Below the pieces are notes generated by a model, which was given only the letters and a program-made list of their open reading frames with translations, was not told the DNA's origin and searched no databases. A DNA stretch of 64,000 bases. Source: Stemphylium vesicarium (Eukaryota; Ascomycota; Dothideomycetes; Pleosporales; Pleosporaceae). Position numbers and translations under genes: made by a program. The number at the start of each line of letters is the position of its first letter. Position 1 is the first letter of the stretch. Of the stretch, positions 23,301-35,635 are shown in pieces. The DNA is taken from the NCBI GenBank assembly GCA_004380135.1, contig QXCR01000068.1, forward strand, positions 117,545 to 181,544, read 5' to 3'.

Positions 23301-24706
23301 ACGGAAACTTTCACGACAAAAACTTTACGGCGCTTTCGCTTCCCCGGATCCCGCACCCGCGATGGACTTGATGTCCACGCGCTGGTAGCGACGCTTTTAT
23401 CCGACGCTTTCTTTCGCATTCACCTTTTGGGATAATAGACTTTTATTGGTGGGATGGATGGTATTCCATTTTTCTCTACTCGGCGCAACATTATGGGAGC
23501 GACTTAGCGACATCACTTATTGGGCGGCATTTTGGATCAATATTATTAGATGGGACAGCTCGATTGTATTGGACACCAGCAATGGTCTTCCTCGAGCAGG
23601 CGTTTGTTTCAAGAACAGAATACCCCAGTAGTTATTATCTTCCCTGTTACATTGTATGTTAGAATAGCTTGCTTAGGCAATTGATGACGATGATGATTCT
23701 CAAACATGAAGCTTGCTTTTGATGTGTGCATATGCGCGAGGTGTTAGCTGACAGACCTGAGTCAAAGAGGACTTTAGCGGTGAGTGTTGAGGTGCCGGAC
23801 GCCAGAGTCAGGATGCATTAGGCGGGGTTCTGCGAAACATGTCTAATGGTTAGAGGCATGAGCGATGTGGTCCCTTTCATGTTACAGATGCTTCCTTTTT
23901 GCTTCCACACGTGCTGCAACCGGTGTGCTTTATGCGCATGGTAATAGCCCAGGGTCCCGAGTCAGTGACGACGGCTATGATGAGAGTGAAAGGCTGGCAA
24001 TAACGGCACCTCGTATGATTCAAGGCAGCATCAAGTCGACGCTCGCGTGCACAGTGGGGATCCTGCGGCGGGACAGGGCGGTGGCTGCTTACCGAGGCTG
24101 AGCAGGATCGAGTAGCTTGGTGGTGGCGGCGTTTAGGATCCGACGAGTGCCGGTCCCGCCGTTGGGGAGGAGGTGGTGTTGGTCGATACTTAATATGGGA
24201 AGAGATGGGGAGATGAAGAGATGAGAGATTCCATGGGGACAGTGTGGCTGGTGAATGCACCCCTCCATAGTGAAGTAAATGCTCACCCACATGGGGGCCA
24301 TGACGTGCAGCAGCAACCGCGGCGGCGGCAACAGCAGCAGCAGCAGCAGCACCCACACTTGGCCCGCGCAGAAGCCAGCCTATCTACCGCCGTAGAGATA
24401 AGGGCCATGGGCGGGCTGCTAGCCATCCACGAGCGACAAACGGATGCCGATTACTTTTGGGAGACAATGGCAACTGCACGCCACAGCAGAACATCTTGGT
24501 TGCGCAATTGCAATCGCAATCAATATCACAATCGCATCCCACATCGACATCTCCGCCGCCGGTTGTGATCGCTGACGCCTTAAGCTGAGGTGCGGGGGAC
24601 GAAAGCGTGCCCGCCCCGTCCGTCTTGAGCTGGCTCGGAAATACGCCGCCAGACCCGCGAGAGCTCTACTAGGCCCGAACCCTGAGGTTTCTTGCCATGC
24701 GCCCTG
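23301..24706. other. intergenic, promoter region of the Zn2Cys6 factor
   Basis: No gene is supported. The left part carries the 3' region of the transporter. A short CAG run lies at 24332-24350. The sequence just before the transcription-factor start is GC-rich, and upstream frames there are probably leader sequence. Confidence 0.55.
24332..24350. repeat. short (CAG)n run
   Basis: About six CAG units occur in a region without a supported gene, upstream of the transcription-factor gene. The adjacent GGC units make it a compound triplet repeat. Confidence 0.85.
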
Positions 24707-27700
24707 ATGAGCGGCCTCAAGCGCTCTTTGGACGAGTCCTCTCATGACGGGGATAAGCCCTCGCCCTCGGACTCGTCTGTATCGACAGTCAAGCCTGCAT
24801 CGCCCGTCGCGCCCTCGTCGTCGAGCTCATTCCGCAATGTGAGCGCCTGCAACCGCTGCAGGCTCCGCAAGAACCGATGCGACCAGCGCCTGCCCTCGTG
24901 CGCCTCATGCGACAAGGCCGGCGTCAAGTGCGTGGGCTACGACCCCATCACGAAGCGTGAGATTCCGCGCAGGTATGTCAGCTGCAAGTTTTGGAGGGGG
25001 GGGGAGCCATCTGGAGTCGCCTCGGCTCAATACTGACCAGTGCGACAGCTATGTCTACTACCTCGAAACCCGCGTCGCATACCTAGAGACCCTGCTACAA
25101 GAGAATTCCGTCGACTTCCAAGAGGCCGAGGATTTCAACCCAGCCTTTGCATCCAACGGCTCCAGCACCCCGCGCCCCATCACCGCCGCACCGCCGCCGC
25201 CGCGCAATGGCACCACCAAGCCCACGGCCGCCCAGGCCAAGGAGGAGAGCGAAAAGTACGATCGCGAGAAGCTTACCAAGCTGGTTTCAAACATCGGAAT
25301 GGTCTCGGTGCAAGGCGCCAGTGACCCGAGATACCTAGGCTCAACATCGGGCATATCCTTTGCAAGAGTCGTGTTTGCTGCAGTCAAGAGCTCGGTATCA
25401 GGCTCCTCTTCTGAGCGCGGAAGCAATCGCGGAGGCAAGGTCACAAGCAATGTCGTGGACAGCGGCACCTCGATGCGCGACTCGTTCTTTGGACTGCAAA
25501 CCAAGCCCACCATACGACAGGCGCCTTTCCCAGACCGAGAGCTCGGCTCACGTCTTGTTGAACTGTACTTTGAGCACGCAAACCCACAAATACCTATCCT
25601 GCATCGGGGCGAGTTTATGGAAATGTTCGAGCGCGTGTACGCTTCCGGAGAACGGCACCGCACCTCACGAGAATCGTATATGCTCAATATTGTCTTTGCC
25701 ATAGGCTCTGGCATCATCTTGGGCAGTTCCGACTCTGAGGCATCCCCGACGTCGGACCATGGCCGCTCACCAAACAAATCGCGATCATCACCACCGAGCA
25801 CCAAGAAGCGGCGACTTGCAGGACACCAGCATCAACCCGAAGAGTACCATGCATCTGCCATTGTGCACCTGGAAAACTTTCTGGGTTCCTCCCCTGCTGC
25901 GGACCGGCCCGACGGCTTCGGTGGTGGCCTTGAAGAACTGCAGGCTGTGCTACTCCTCGCTGGCTTTGCGCTACTAAGACCCGTGGCACCAGGTCTGTGG
26001 TACATTGTAGGCGTCGCTGTCCGTCTCGGAGTGGATCTAGGGTTGCATTACGAGGATGGTGTGGGTATCGACGGTGCGGGTGCGGAAGACCAGCCTGCTG
26101 GGAACCCTGCATTCAAGACCGAAGGCAACAGCAATACAGCGGGTGCCAGCAGCACCAACCCTTCAAAAATAGATGCCAAAGAAAGAGGCCGCAGACAGTG
26201 GGTTAGAGACCTCCGAAGACGCTTGTGGTGGTGCGTCTACTCGTTAGACAGGCTTGTAAGCACATGTGTTGGTAGACCATTCGTAAGTACACTCTCCTGG
26301 TTGTTGGGTTTACGTACTTTTCGTACTGTAGCACCCATGCAGGCTTTCCCATCATCCCACATTTCCGCTGCAGGACTTGTTGACTGCGATGTAACGACAT
26401 ACAAGGCCCATTGGGGATTTTTCTTCAGCCCCCTTAATTGCAGAAAGGGCACAGTAAAGTCTTTTGAATGCTAACAGTTGCATAGGGCATCACGGATCAG
26501 ATCGTGACCACCGAGTTCCCTTCACTCCTCGATGACCGCTTCATCACCAAGGAGGGGTTCCTAGACCCACCAATACACCAACAAAAGCCAACATACAAGA
26601 TTGTAGCCCATCATTATTTCCGGCTGAGACTACTGCAGTCTGAAATCCTGCAAGTGCTACAACACCGGCAAGCACAGCAGGCAAGAGCTAGTGGTGCAAA
26701 CCAAGGCAATGAATTCATGCATACCAAGCTGCCTTCACCCTTCCTTACCAACTTTGAGTCGTTCCGCGCCTGGCGCGTTGACATTGACAGGCGGTTGCTG
26801 GAGTGGAAGGATTCTGCGCCAACGCAACTTGACGCTGGCGTGCAGTTTTCTCCACTGTTTCTGGAACTTAATTACTGGCAAGCGCTGATCATGCTGTACC
26901 GGCAAAGTCTGGTGGTCCCATCCGGACTGCAGGATGAGCTCGGCAATACCGGCTCAGACATGGGCAGTCCTTCCATGAGCAATCTTGAAGAGCGGGAAGA
27001 TGAGGATTTGGTCTTCCTCAAAGTAGCTGAGGCTGGCCAGAAGGTCTTGAAGCTCTACCGACAACTGCATCGTGTGCACCTGGTAAACTACACCTTCTTG
27101 GCTACTCATCACCTTTTCATGGCTGGTAAGTTTGGGCTCGACTAATTTTGGCAGCATTCTGACATGCTTCAGGTATATCCTTCCTATATGCGGTGTGGCA
27201 CAGCGTTCACGTACGCAGCTTATTGGTACGTCAAAATTATCCGGCTGTGTAACATGAAAACGCGTGTCGGCATGACCACCCTTACTGACTACTGCAGTCT
27301 CTTGACGATGTCGACTTTACCGTCCTTGCCGCGACGTCCGTGTTGGGTGATCTGATTGACAAGTGCCCGCCTGCAGAGGCATGTCGGGACGCATTTGATC
27401 GGATGAGTAAAGCGACCATCCAGATGTGCATGTCAACAACCGGTTTCGGGCCCCAGGCCCTACGTTCCCTTCCGCAGGCGCAGCAATATCATTCCCAAAC
27501 CTCGCCCACCACAGCATATACTGCCGACGCGGACGCGAGGTCGGATACCGAGATGCAAGGCTACGGCCCGAGGGGTACATCGGGTTTCTTCGGCCAGCAG
27601 CAACAACAACAACAGCAACAGCAACGGCGACCCGTCCCTCGGTTCGACATGAATCTCAAGGACCTCTTCTCAGACGACGAGACGGACAAGCGGTCTTTTA

Positions 27701-28291
27701 GCCGCGTCAGCAACCAAGTCAACGCCATGAGGCCCCCACCAGCCCCCATGAAACCCGACCCGCAAATGCAGCAGCCTTTTACAGCCGATCTGAAAATATC
27801 CCCCCAATTCCGTTCCCACCAACAACAGCAGCAACAACAAGCCAGCTTCTTCGCAGCAAGTCCCGAAATGACTAGCCCAAACCAGCAACAAAACACCTTT
27901 ACAACTACACCTCCTGCTAACCCTCCCATTGCCTCTCCATACCATATATCAAACCAACTACCCTACAACGCATTCACCCAGAACATTAACTCGACGTATC
28001 CCGATCTGGGCTTCTCAGATCTAGACTTCCTAGACAGCTTCCCCGCTCAAGGCGGCGGCGGCAGCGGAAGCGAGTCTAGCAATAGCGGCATGCAAGATGT
28101 CGGCATAGGCTTTGGCATGGGTTTCGGCGACGGGACCCATGACTGGAGTGACGGAAACGGGTTAGATCTCTTCGATGGGTTTTTCTTCGGTGAGTCCTTC
28201 TGGTGTTTATTCTTTTCTATCGTGTCTGTGATGGTTTTGCTAACGCGAAAAAAAAATAGGTCCTGGTGGTACCGGTGGCACTGGTATGTGA
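24707..28291 (+). CDS. Zn2Cys6 transcription factor with fungal-specific TF domain (Prf-like)
   Basis: There are six exons: 24707-24972, 25049-26282, 26486-27125, 27173-27210, 27298-28189 and 28260-28291. They total 1034 codons (1033 residues). The binuclear zinc cluster has cysteines at 48, 51, 58, 65, 68 and 75 (CX2CX6CX6CX2CX6C). A linker and short coiled coil follow (YVYYLETRVAYLETLL). The middle region (~230-700) is the fungal-specific regulatory domain with RRLWWCVYSLDRLVSTCVG. The C-terminal part is Gln-rich and ends in an acidic/aromatic stretch, LDLFDGFFFG, a likely activation segment. It matches what I recall of Aspergillus proteins annotated as C6 factor Prf; function is otherwise unknown. 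It is nuclear by family. Intron 2 is 203 nt, unusually long. Retaining it stays open for 64 codons and then stops, giving a truncated form. Confidence 0.9.
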
Positions 28292-29988
28292 GGACGAGTA
28301 TACCAAAAGCATGACATGAATGCGTGTAGTACAGAAAAATGTTTTGGCTGGCGACACTCTGTGTACACGACGGGGTAATAACGCAAGCGTCTTTCTCTCT
28401 ACGCTTTGGGCGACTCGATACCATCGAGTAAGAAAAATACATCTGCGGTTGCTGCAACGTTCTGCAACGCCTCTGCGGCGCAGTCGGTGCGGACGTGGGG
28501 GGAAGGTGATTATCTACGTGGGGTGGGTAGACACAAAACAGCCACATGAGGCGGACGGAGAGCGGCGGGCTCCGATGAAGTCGAGATCGACGCCTGTTTT
28601 GGATGACTCGGTCGCTCGGTCGCTCGGTCGCTCGATATGGGTCAGAGTATATACGATTTAGTTGTATGATATAAGAACGATGTTGAAGGCAAAAAAAAAA
28701 ATCAAAAAAAATCAATGGGATATCAGCGATTTGAATGATAAAGTTTACCGATTCTGTGTTGCAGCGAGAAGAGCCAAGTTGAAGTGGTGTACGATACGCT
28801 CATCTTCCATCCCACCCCCCCCCCCGTCGCCATCACCATTGTCATTCCGACAAGCGAACCTCTTTGCCCTACTCCATCTACACTTTAGTGCTTTCACTAT
28901 CGTCGAAATACTATACCCCGTGAAAAAAAGCCTTCCTCTCTCCCCCGCTCGCTTGTTCCATCTGCCAAGTAGCTCGTTGCTTCAAACTCCCCCTTGAGGA
29001 CAACAAAACTGAACTTTGATGAACATTTTCGCTGGCTTTGTTTGCTCTACCCTTCTTGCTTACTTACGCACCCTTGCCCTTCTTGCTTATTTCCGTTTCT
29101 TACTTGCCGCCTTTATCGTTAGATCTACAACACAGCACAACACTTTTCATCATAATGAAATGCAAAGTGTGGGCAAATCGAGGACGAAGCATCCTATCCT
29201 CATCTCATCTCATCTTATTCCCATGCTGCTCATCAACCATCTCTCTAGACTCCACACAACAACAACATCTCCATGCTTGCTTCTGACTCACACCACCACC
29301 CCGTCCCCTTCCGCTCTCCCTTCCGCTTCTCCGCTTCTCCCTTGCCTTACTCCCTACCTCCCACTCACCCTTTCATTCATACTTCAATCGACATCTTCCA
29401 CACAGAACCACCCAGCTACCCAGCTACCCATCCCTCCAGCAATACCCTCAATTGTACCACCACCAATAACACCACCATCACACCTTTCGAATCTCCATCC
29501 AAAAGATCCCACTTCCTACACATGCTAGTAGCAAAACATACTAGTCCAAACATGTGTTTCTACACGATAGTACACTACGGACCGAACCCCTTCTCACCCA
29601 ACCGATTCTTCTCGCGCAAGACCAATACACAATGGCGGCACAATGTATCGGAATGGCGGGTAGAGCGTGTCAGTCTGCAAAGTCTGCGCAAACTGTGGCA
29701 TACAAGGAGCAAAAGCAAAGGTGATAATGTCAAGGACGAAAAGTAGGATGAGTGGTCAATCGACTACTAGGTCAATTCAAAGCACTTTAATGATAGTCAA
29801 TGATGGAATGAACTTTTTTGAATTCCTTCTTCAGCTGACATGCAGAAGACTTGTCTAAGCTAACCAGAGCATGTGGCTCGGCCTGCCCTCCATCCTCTTT
29901 CCAGAAGCGGGCGACCACTAGTCGTAATCTTCATGGTATCGTTTTGAAGCTAACCGTTACTCCACCCAATGAATCAAAGCCCGACAGC
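28292..29988. other. intergenic, no gene seen; octamer tandem repeat and pyrimidine tracts
   Basis: This stretch lies between two convergent genes. It contains about three and a half copies of the octamer CGGTCGCT at about 28609-28635, a poly-C tract near 28811 and a long CT-rich segment at 29.0-29.5 kb. Frames of up to 170 codons on the plus strand are Ser/Pro/Leu/Thr-biased products of the CT-rich composition. I do not call them genes. Confidence 0.55.
28609..28635. repeat. 8-bp tandem repeat (CGGTCGCT)n
   Basis: The octamer is repeated without mismatch about 3.5 times, in a gene-free stretch 3' of the transcription factor. Confidence 0.85.
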
Positions 29989-30906
29989 TTAGTTCATCTG
30001 CCTGACGAGCTGGTTGATGAACTCCTCGCGGTTACCAAGGTCACCACCCTCGATGAAGTGCTTGAACTTGCGGGTGCGGAAACCACCGTTGGGCGAAGAG
30101 AGCTTGAAGGGCCAGAGGAAGTTGGAGACGGCCTTGAAGTTGGGGCCGACGGTGTAGATCTCGTGGATGACGTCCTCAATGCAGGTGATGCCGAACTTGC
30201 CGAGGTTCTCCTCGATCATGGCGTTGTCGGTGATGGGCAGACGCTGCTTGTTGACCTTTCCGTAACCGCGCTTGTAGACGAGCTCGCGGACGGTCTTCAA
30301 GTTGGGGTATCCGTAGGCAACGAAGGGCTCGACGATCTTCAGCATCTCGGAGGTAGCCTTGGTGAGCTTAACGAAGACACCGTTGTTGATCTGGAGGAGA
30401 CGGAGGAGCTGGAGGGTCTTGCGCTTCTTGGGGTCGATCTTGTTGATACTGCAAAGGATTAGCGTGCGAATTGCAAGTTTGCAAGAATTTTACATACCCC
30501 TTGATACGGGTAACGAAGACGAGCTTGGGCTCAGCCGGGACGTAGAGAGCGTTGTCGCGCTTTGCGGCCCTCTTGGCCTCAATAACGTCACGCTCGGCCT
30601 TCATGTACTCGGCGGTGTACTTGGCGGCGCGCTCCTTGATGACCTCGCGCTTCTGCTTGTTGGCCTAAGGAAGTCTTAGCCAACTGTGATACTCCTATCT
30701 GCTTGCGCAGGTTGCGGGAGACTGTTATACCTCACGCTTCTTCTTCAGGTCCGCGGCCTGGGAGTCGGTCGTCTTCTGGTGGGCCTTCTGCTTCTTGAGC
30801 ACCGACTCGGGGACGGCGATGTCATTTTGGGTGGGGACGCTGGACGGTGAATTAGAATGATTTCAACGTTTCGAGGGCGTTGCTAAACTCACGATGAGCG
30901 GGCCAT
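29989..30906 (-). CDS. RPL7: 60S ribosomal protein L7 (uL30)
   Basis: There are four exons: 30906-30893, 30839-30731, 30664-30498 and 30448-29989. The introns are 30840-30892, 30665-30730 and 30449-30497. The exons add up to exactly 250 codons (249 residues, the usual fungal length). The first exon encodes only MARS and part of the next codon, a common layout for ribosomal protein genes. The N-terminal Lys/Arg-rich extension (KKKREANKQKREVIKERAAK) precedes the uL30 fold with LVFVTRIKGINKIDPKKRK and FVAYGYPNLKTVRELVYKRG. It ends in the conserved NREEFINQLVRQMN. The protein is a structural component of the cytosolic large ribosomal subunit. It is divergent from the neighbouring tRNA methyltransferase gene, with 240 nt between start codons. 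The antisense frame over exon 4 is a shadow. Confidence 0.98.
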
Positions 30907-31146
30907 TTTGCTGGTAGTTAGTAGCTGGCTTTGTTGTTGTCGGGAAGCTGGAGAGAGAAAGTTCGGTAGGCAAACTCGAAATTCATGTGCGGACGCTAGT
31001 GTGTGCGCCAAGACGACGACCAGCGCTAATGCCCCGCTCGATTGGTCCACTCGTCGCAGCTGTCGACATTTTCCTGAGAGCTACCGACTTGCGACAATTG
31101 CTGCAAGTTTGCAAATTCCAGCCTCTACGTATTCTCATACCCAGTA
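30907..31146. promoter_or_regulatory. shared divergent promoter region of RPL7 and the tRNA methyltransferase
   Basis: Only 240 nt separate the two start codons, so regulatory sequence is probably shared. ATTGG (a reverse-strand CCAAT box) lies at 31041-31045. I do not see a TATA box close to either gene. Confidence 0.6.
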
Positions 31147-33744
31147 ATGGCTCGAGGAGGAGGTCGCGTAAGTCCTCGCATCATGCGCAGCGCCGGTCAT
31201 GTGACTAATTCTACCTAGGGCGGCAGTCGCAAAGCATTCCGCGGCAAGAAGGGTGGTCGCGGCGGCGGCGGTGGTGGTGGTGGAGGACGCGATACTCGCT
31301 CTGAACCATGGTCCACGATTGAGCGCAAGAATGAGCTCTTCGAGAGCTACTATCGCATGGGAGGTTTCTTGGATGAGGCCGAGTTCGAGGACATGTGGAA
31401 GGCTCTCCAGGCCGACTTGCCCAACAGCTTCCGCTTTACTGGCACCAAATCCGATGCTCTCGCCGTGCGCGAGATCTTCAAGCAGCGATACATCCCCGCA
31501 ATCGCCTCCAAGCACTTTGAGGGCAAGCCAGTCTCGCCCCCCGAAGCAGTCCAGGCCTTCCCCGACGAGCTCGTGTGGCACATGAAAACCCACAAGAAGG
31601 TCATCCGACGACATGCGCCTTTCGCCGATTTCCAAAAGTTCCTCGTCGCCGAAGCCGCCTCTGGAAACATCAGCAGACAGGAGGTTGTCAGTATGATCCC
31701 GCCTCATTTCCTCGACGTGAAGCCGGGCATGGTAGTCCTCGACATGTGCGCAGCACCCGGAAGCAAGTCGGCCCAACTGGCTGAGATGATTCACGGTGAC
31801 GAGGAGGAGCGTGTGCAGCGGGTAGCCAACGGCGAGACTGTCGACCTTGGCGCGGATGGTGACTACAGCGACGACGGACGCTCGACCGGTCTGCTCATTG
31901 CAAACGATTCCGACTACAAGCGCGCTGGTATGCTGGTCCACCAAGTTAAGCGACTCAACTTCCCCAACCTCATCGTCACCCAACACGATGCCTCGATATT
32001 CCCTTCGATCGAACTACCCAGCGACGGCGGCAAGAAGCAATACCTCAAGTACGACAGGATATTGGCTGATGTGCCATGCTCTGGTGACGGAACCGCCCGC
32101 AAGAACCCCAACGTGTGGCAGAAGTGGACACCAAAGGACGGACTTGGTCTGCACGGCCTTCAGTTGCGCATCCTGTTTAGAGGTCTGCAGATGCTGAAGA
32201 AGGGCGGCCGCATGGTCTACTCTACCTGCAGTATGAATCCTGTGGAGAACGAGGCAGTCGTCGCAGCAGCCATCGAGGCGTGCGGCGGTAACTCCAAGGT
32301 CCAGCTTGTCGACTGCTCGAGCCACCTGCCAAACCTCAAGCGTAAGCCAGGTCTGAACGTATGGAAGGTTCTCGATACATCATCCGTCACTGCTGGAGGA
32401 GAAAAGACTGCTCACATGTTCACCAACTGGGAGGCTTACCAGAAGGCGAAGGCCAAGTATGAGATTGAAGAGCCTGAGCGTCAGTTCTCTACCAAGATTA
32501 CCCCCGGCTGCTTCCCACCTATTCCCAAGTCTGACGAAGAGCGCATTCCACTTGAACGCTGCATACGTGTTTACCCGCACTTGCAGGACACTGGTGGCTT
32601 CTTCATCGCCATTATCGAGAAGCTCGACGATATCAAGATTGCGCAGTACCCTGAAAATACCGCCAAGGCCCAGAGAGCGCAGGCGCAGGCTGAGACGACC
32701 ACGGACTCATCTATCCCAACGCCAGCTGAGAATGTTATCGAAGCCGACGCTACCAAGGGAGAGACTGCAGATGAAGCTTCTGATGCCCCAGCCCCTCTAA
32801 AGCGCAAGCTAGAAGAGTCTGGCGACGACGAGGCTCTGAAGAAGGCCAAAACTGAGGATGCAGCTACCGAGAATGGGACACCAGCTGCAACAAACGGCCC
32901 AGCCACTCCATCCACCGTCTCCAAGCTCAAGCCTGAGAACCAGAACCAAGCCAAGGAGTACTTCGAATACCTTCCCTCCGACGATGCGACCATCGCCTCC
33001 ATCATGGACTTCTTCGGCATTGACGATCGCTTTCCGCGCGATCGTTTCATGGTGAAGAACAAGGAAGGTCTTTCCCTCAACAAGATCTACTACACCTCTG
33101 CTTTCGCAAGGACCATCATCTCGCAGAACAAGGACCGTGGCATGAAATTCATACATTGCGGTGTAGTCATGTTCGTTGCACACAAGATCAAGGACATGGA
33201 CCGTACGCAAGCGCCATGGCGGCTGCAGAACGAGGGTATCCGTATCCTCGAGCCCTGGGCAAAGAAGCGCATAGTCAAGCTAGAGAGCAAAGAGACTCTG
33301 CACCAGCTCATCAGAGAAATGTTCCCCAAATTGCCCAAAGAAGGCGATACCGGACTCGGCGAAGTCGGCGACCAGCTCCAGAAGATGGACGTCGGATGCT
33401 GTTTCGTTCGTGTTGAGAAGGACGAGGAGAAGGGCATTCCTTTCCGCATGGTACTTCCTCTCTGGAGGCATCCGGGCAGTGCCAACCTTATGGTTGACAA
33501 GGACGATCGCAAGGCCATGTTGCTGAGGCTGTTCAACGAAAAAGATACCGAGATTATCAACCATGTTGCCGAAAAGGCCAAGGCTGAGAAGGAAGCCAAG
33601 GAAGCGGAAGAGGCGGGAGAGGGCGAGGGCGACGTCAGCGATGGCGAGCAGGCCACCGAGGCCATGGTTGCAGCGGAAGAGGAAGGCGATATGAAGGTCG
33701 ATGCGCCTGAGGGTGAAGACGTGAAGATGGGTGACGATGCTTAG
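31147..33744 (+). CDS. NCL1: tRNA (cytosine-5)-methyltransferase, NSUN2/Trm4 family
   Basis: Exon 1 is 31147-31167 (seven codons), the intron 31168-31218 (GTAAGT, CTACCTAG, 51 nt) and exon 2 31219-33744, encoding 848 residues. A Gly/Arg-rich N-terminus (a run of eight Gly then RDTRSEPW) precedes the Rossmann methyltransferase core. The SAM-binding motif DMCAAPGSKSAQ begins at ~182. Motif IV DVPCSGDG has Cys ~294 and motif VI STCSMNP has Cys ~344; these are the two catalytic cysteines of RsmB/NSUN enzymes. The C-terminal ~350 residues carry a Lys/Ala/Glu-rich low-complexity stretch, a PUA-like segment and a strongly acidic tail. The family makes m5C in tRNA (wobble/variable-loop positions) in the nucleus. 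Length exceeds yeast Trm4 (684) because of the tails. Both catalytic cysteines are intact. Confidence 0.96.
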
Positions 33745-34753
33745 GCTTCTTTCGTTCCTGCCTTTATTTAAAAGTCTTGCCCATGCATTGTCTTTTTGAC
33801 CTCAGAATCTATTGGGTCTGCATTTGGGTTGGCGTTTTTTTTCCCGCAATTTTTTGTTATCAACGGGGACTTATAGCTTCTCCTTCTCTTAAAGATATAT
33901 ATTCATGCATGAATGATATTATGGAAATTATGTACATGACTTCGTATTATCTAGTGGTTGTTGTACGCTACGAGCCGTTGAGATGATAGAGAAGTGTGTG
34001 GTCTGTGCATGCAACGTGACCACCCGTTCTACGAAAAACTATGACGTTAACGCCGACACTGCCAAAAACTACGATTGAGCGCATCTCAGCTAGACCTTAT
34101 ACATTCAGGTAAACGCCACTTCAGATATGTAGTTCGGCCACAAGGGAGCGAGTTGCGATCAATTCATGCGGAGGGTCAACCGGCTGCTATTAGTACTTTC
34201 GGCCAGAGTCGTCCAATCAAGGTTGTCACTATTTTTCACCAGAACAACTCCGCGCATCCCTCGTTTGCGCTTTCGATAACTTGATTGACGCGTGGCTTGA
34301 TATGTGGTCGTATCATTGAGCGGCGGTTAGGCACTGCGACACCCTGCCAGCGGCACCCTTGCGACTTCGATACTTCAAATTAGAGAAGTCGCAGTCAAAT
34401 TGCTAGCGGCCTGGTGGGGATTGCTCAAGTAGGCTGTGCAATGGCACTGCTGAGCTAGATTAGGGGAAAAATTGAGCCATTGGCAAGACAGTATGCAGGA
34501 GGCAAGACAGTCAGTGGTAGCTATTGGCCTGCTGCAGATTTGCTGAAAGCGAAGCTAACCTAGTATGTGTCCAGAAACAAGGGAGGCATAACTTGGAAGC
34601 CGGGAATCTTGAAAGCTGGTATGAGGATAGTCGTTGACTTACAATTTCGCAGCGTGCGGAGTTGTAGCTGTCTTGCCTTTCCAGCTGTCGATTACGAGCA
34701 GTGCGAAGACCCTCCAGATAGTCTGCGCACCTCAGCGCCCTTACAACGGAAAA
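33745..34753. other. intergenic, no gene seen
   Basis: This 1-kb stretch lies between the convergent methyltransferase and APH-like genes. The left side is AT-rich with T tracts, consistent with a polyadenylation region. No tRNA-like or protein-coding feature stands out. Confidence 0.6.
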
Positions 34754-35635
34754 TTACTCGCCCCACCATTTTTTGCAAACTTCCTCCAGCTTGAATTCTT
34801 GAGGGGGTGGTGGATCGAGGAACTTGATCAGCATACCCTGCCATTCGGTCCTCGTGACGTTGCCAAACCAGGCCGAGGTATATTCCCAATAGTGTGGATA
34901 CCATCCCGAGAACTCCCAATCGATGATTCCAACCACCTTCCCCTTGAGTACAAGGATATTGAACGGATTTAAATCACCGTGTGTAAATTTTAGTGGAGGC
35001 CAGGGTCCATCCTGCTGTTTCATCATCTCCTGGAGGTCGTGCCAATCCTGGTCTTTTTCCCGATTTCTAAGATCTTCGGGCTTTAAGTCTCGTCGGAGCG
35101 AGAAATGGAAGCCTTGAATCTTCTTGAACGGGCCAAAACGCGGATTTTCACGAGGTAGGCGAGAGTCGTACAATGAGCCTCCGACACAGCTTTCCACGCC
35201 TGTGCCCGGAAGAGGTTCCAAGGGGCGTAGCTCTTGGGTCATCTCTCTCAACTGTGCAAAAACATCCTCAATTGCCTCTTCGGACATGCTTTTCCAGGCT
35301 TTTGGTACTTCTTCGCCTTGTATCATTTTCATGATGATGTAAGCTCTGTTTTTGTGCAAAAAGGAACAGTAGACCTTCGGGACGGGGATGGCAGTGTTTT
35401 CAGATAGATATCTCATTGTTGCACCTTCCGTTAGGTGGGTCCGACGCCCTGTCTTGACAATCTTGTGTTTCGAGATTGGGATACAAATACCATCTCGCGA
35501 ATAAAACTTCGCCGTTGTGTGTAATGCTAGTCGTGTCAAGAAACAGCGAACGAACGTGTTATTAATGGCAAGATGTTCGGTGACGTTGTGCTGAGTTTCT
35601 ATGTGGTATGGAGGTGGAATATACGAAGATGGCAT
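34754..35635 (-). CDS. aminoglycoside-phosphotransferase-like small-molecule kinase
   Basis: The chosen start is the ATG at 35635 (MPSSYIPPPYH), giving 293 residues; the frame extends further upstream but without another ATG. The APH/choline-kinase fold is clear. Residues ~60-71 hold a candidate ATP-site Lys region followed by the helix Glu (EGATMRYL). IPVPKVY and AYIIMKMIQGE are the hinge strands. FTHGDLNPFNILV carries the catalytic Brenner motif (HGD at ~219-221), and GIIDWEFSG is the metal-binding IDWE at ~238-241. All key residues are present. Fungal genomes carry many such kinases of unknown substrate, often lineage-expanded. I infer a cytosolic small-molecule kinase, not antibiotic resistance. 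It lies at the left edge of an accessory-looking block. Confidence 0.87.
   Translation of the reverse strand: MPSSYIPPPYHIETQHNVTEHLAINNTFVRCFLTRLALHTTAKFYSRDGICIPISKHKIVKTGRRTHLTEGATMRYLSENTAIPVPKVYCSFLHKNRAYIIMKMIQGEEVPKAWKSMSEEAIEDVFAQLREMTQELRPLEPLPGTGVESCVGGSLYDSRLPRENPRFGPFKKIQGFHFSLRRDLKPEDLRNREKDQDWHDLQEMMKQQDGPWPPLKFTHGDLNPFNILVLKGKVVGIIDWEFSGWYPHYWEYTSAWFGNVTRTEWQGMLIKFLDPPPPQEFKLEEVCKKWWGE

Noticed and set aside
29016..29528. 170-codon Ser/Leu/Thr/Pro-rich frame
   Set aside because: It arises from a CT-rich tract; no start context, domain or splice support was found.
29851..30462. 203-codon plus-strand frame rich in Leu/Asp/Glu
   Set aside because: It is the antisense shadow of RPL7 exon 4.
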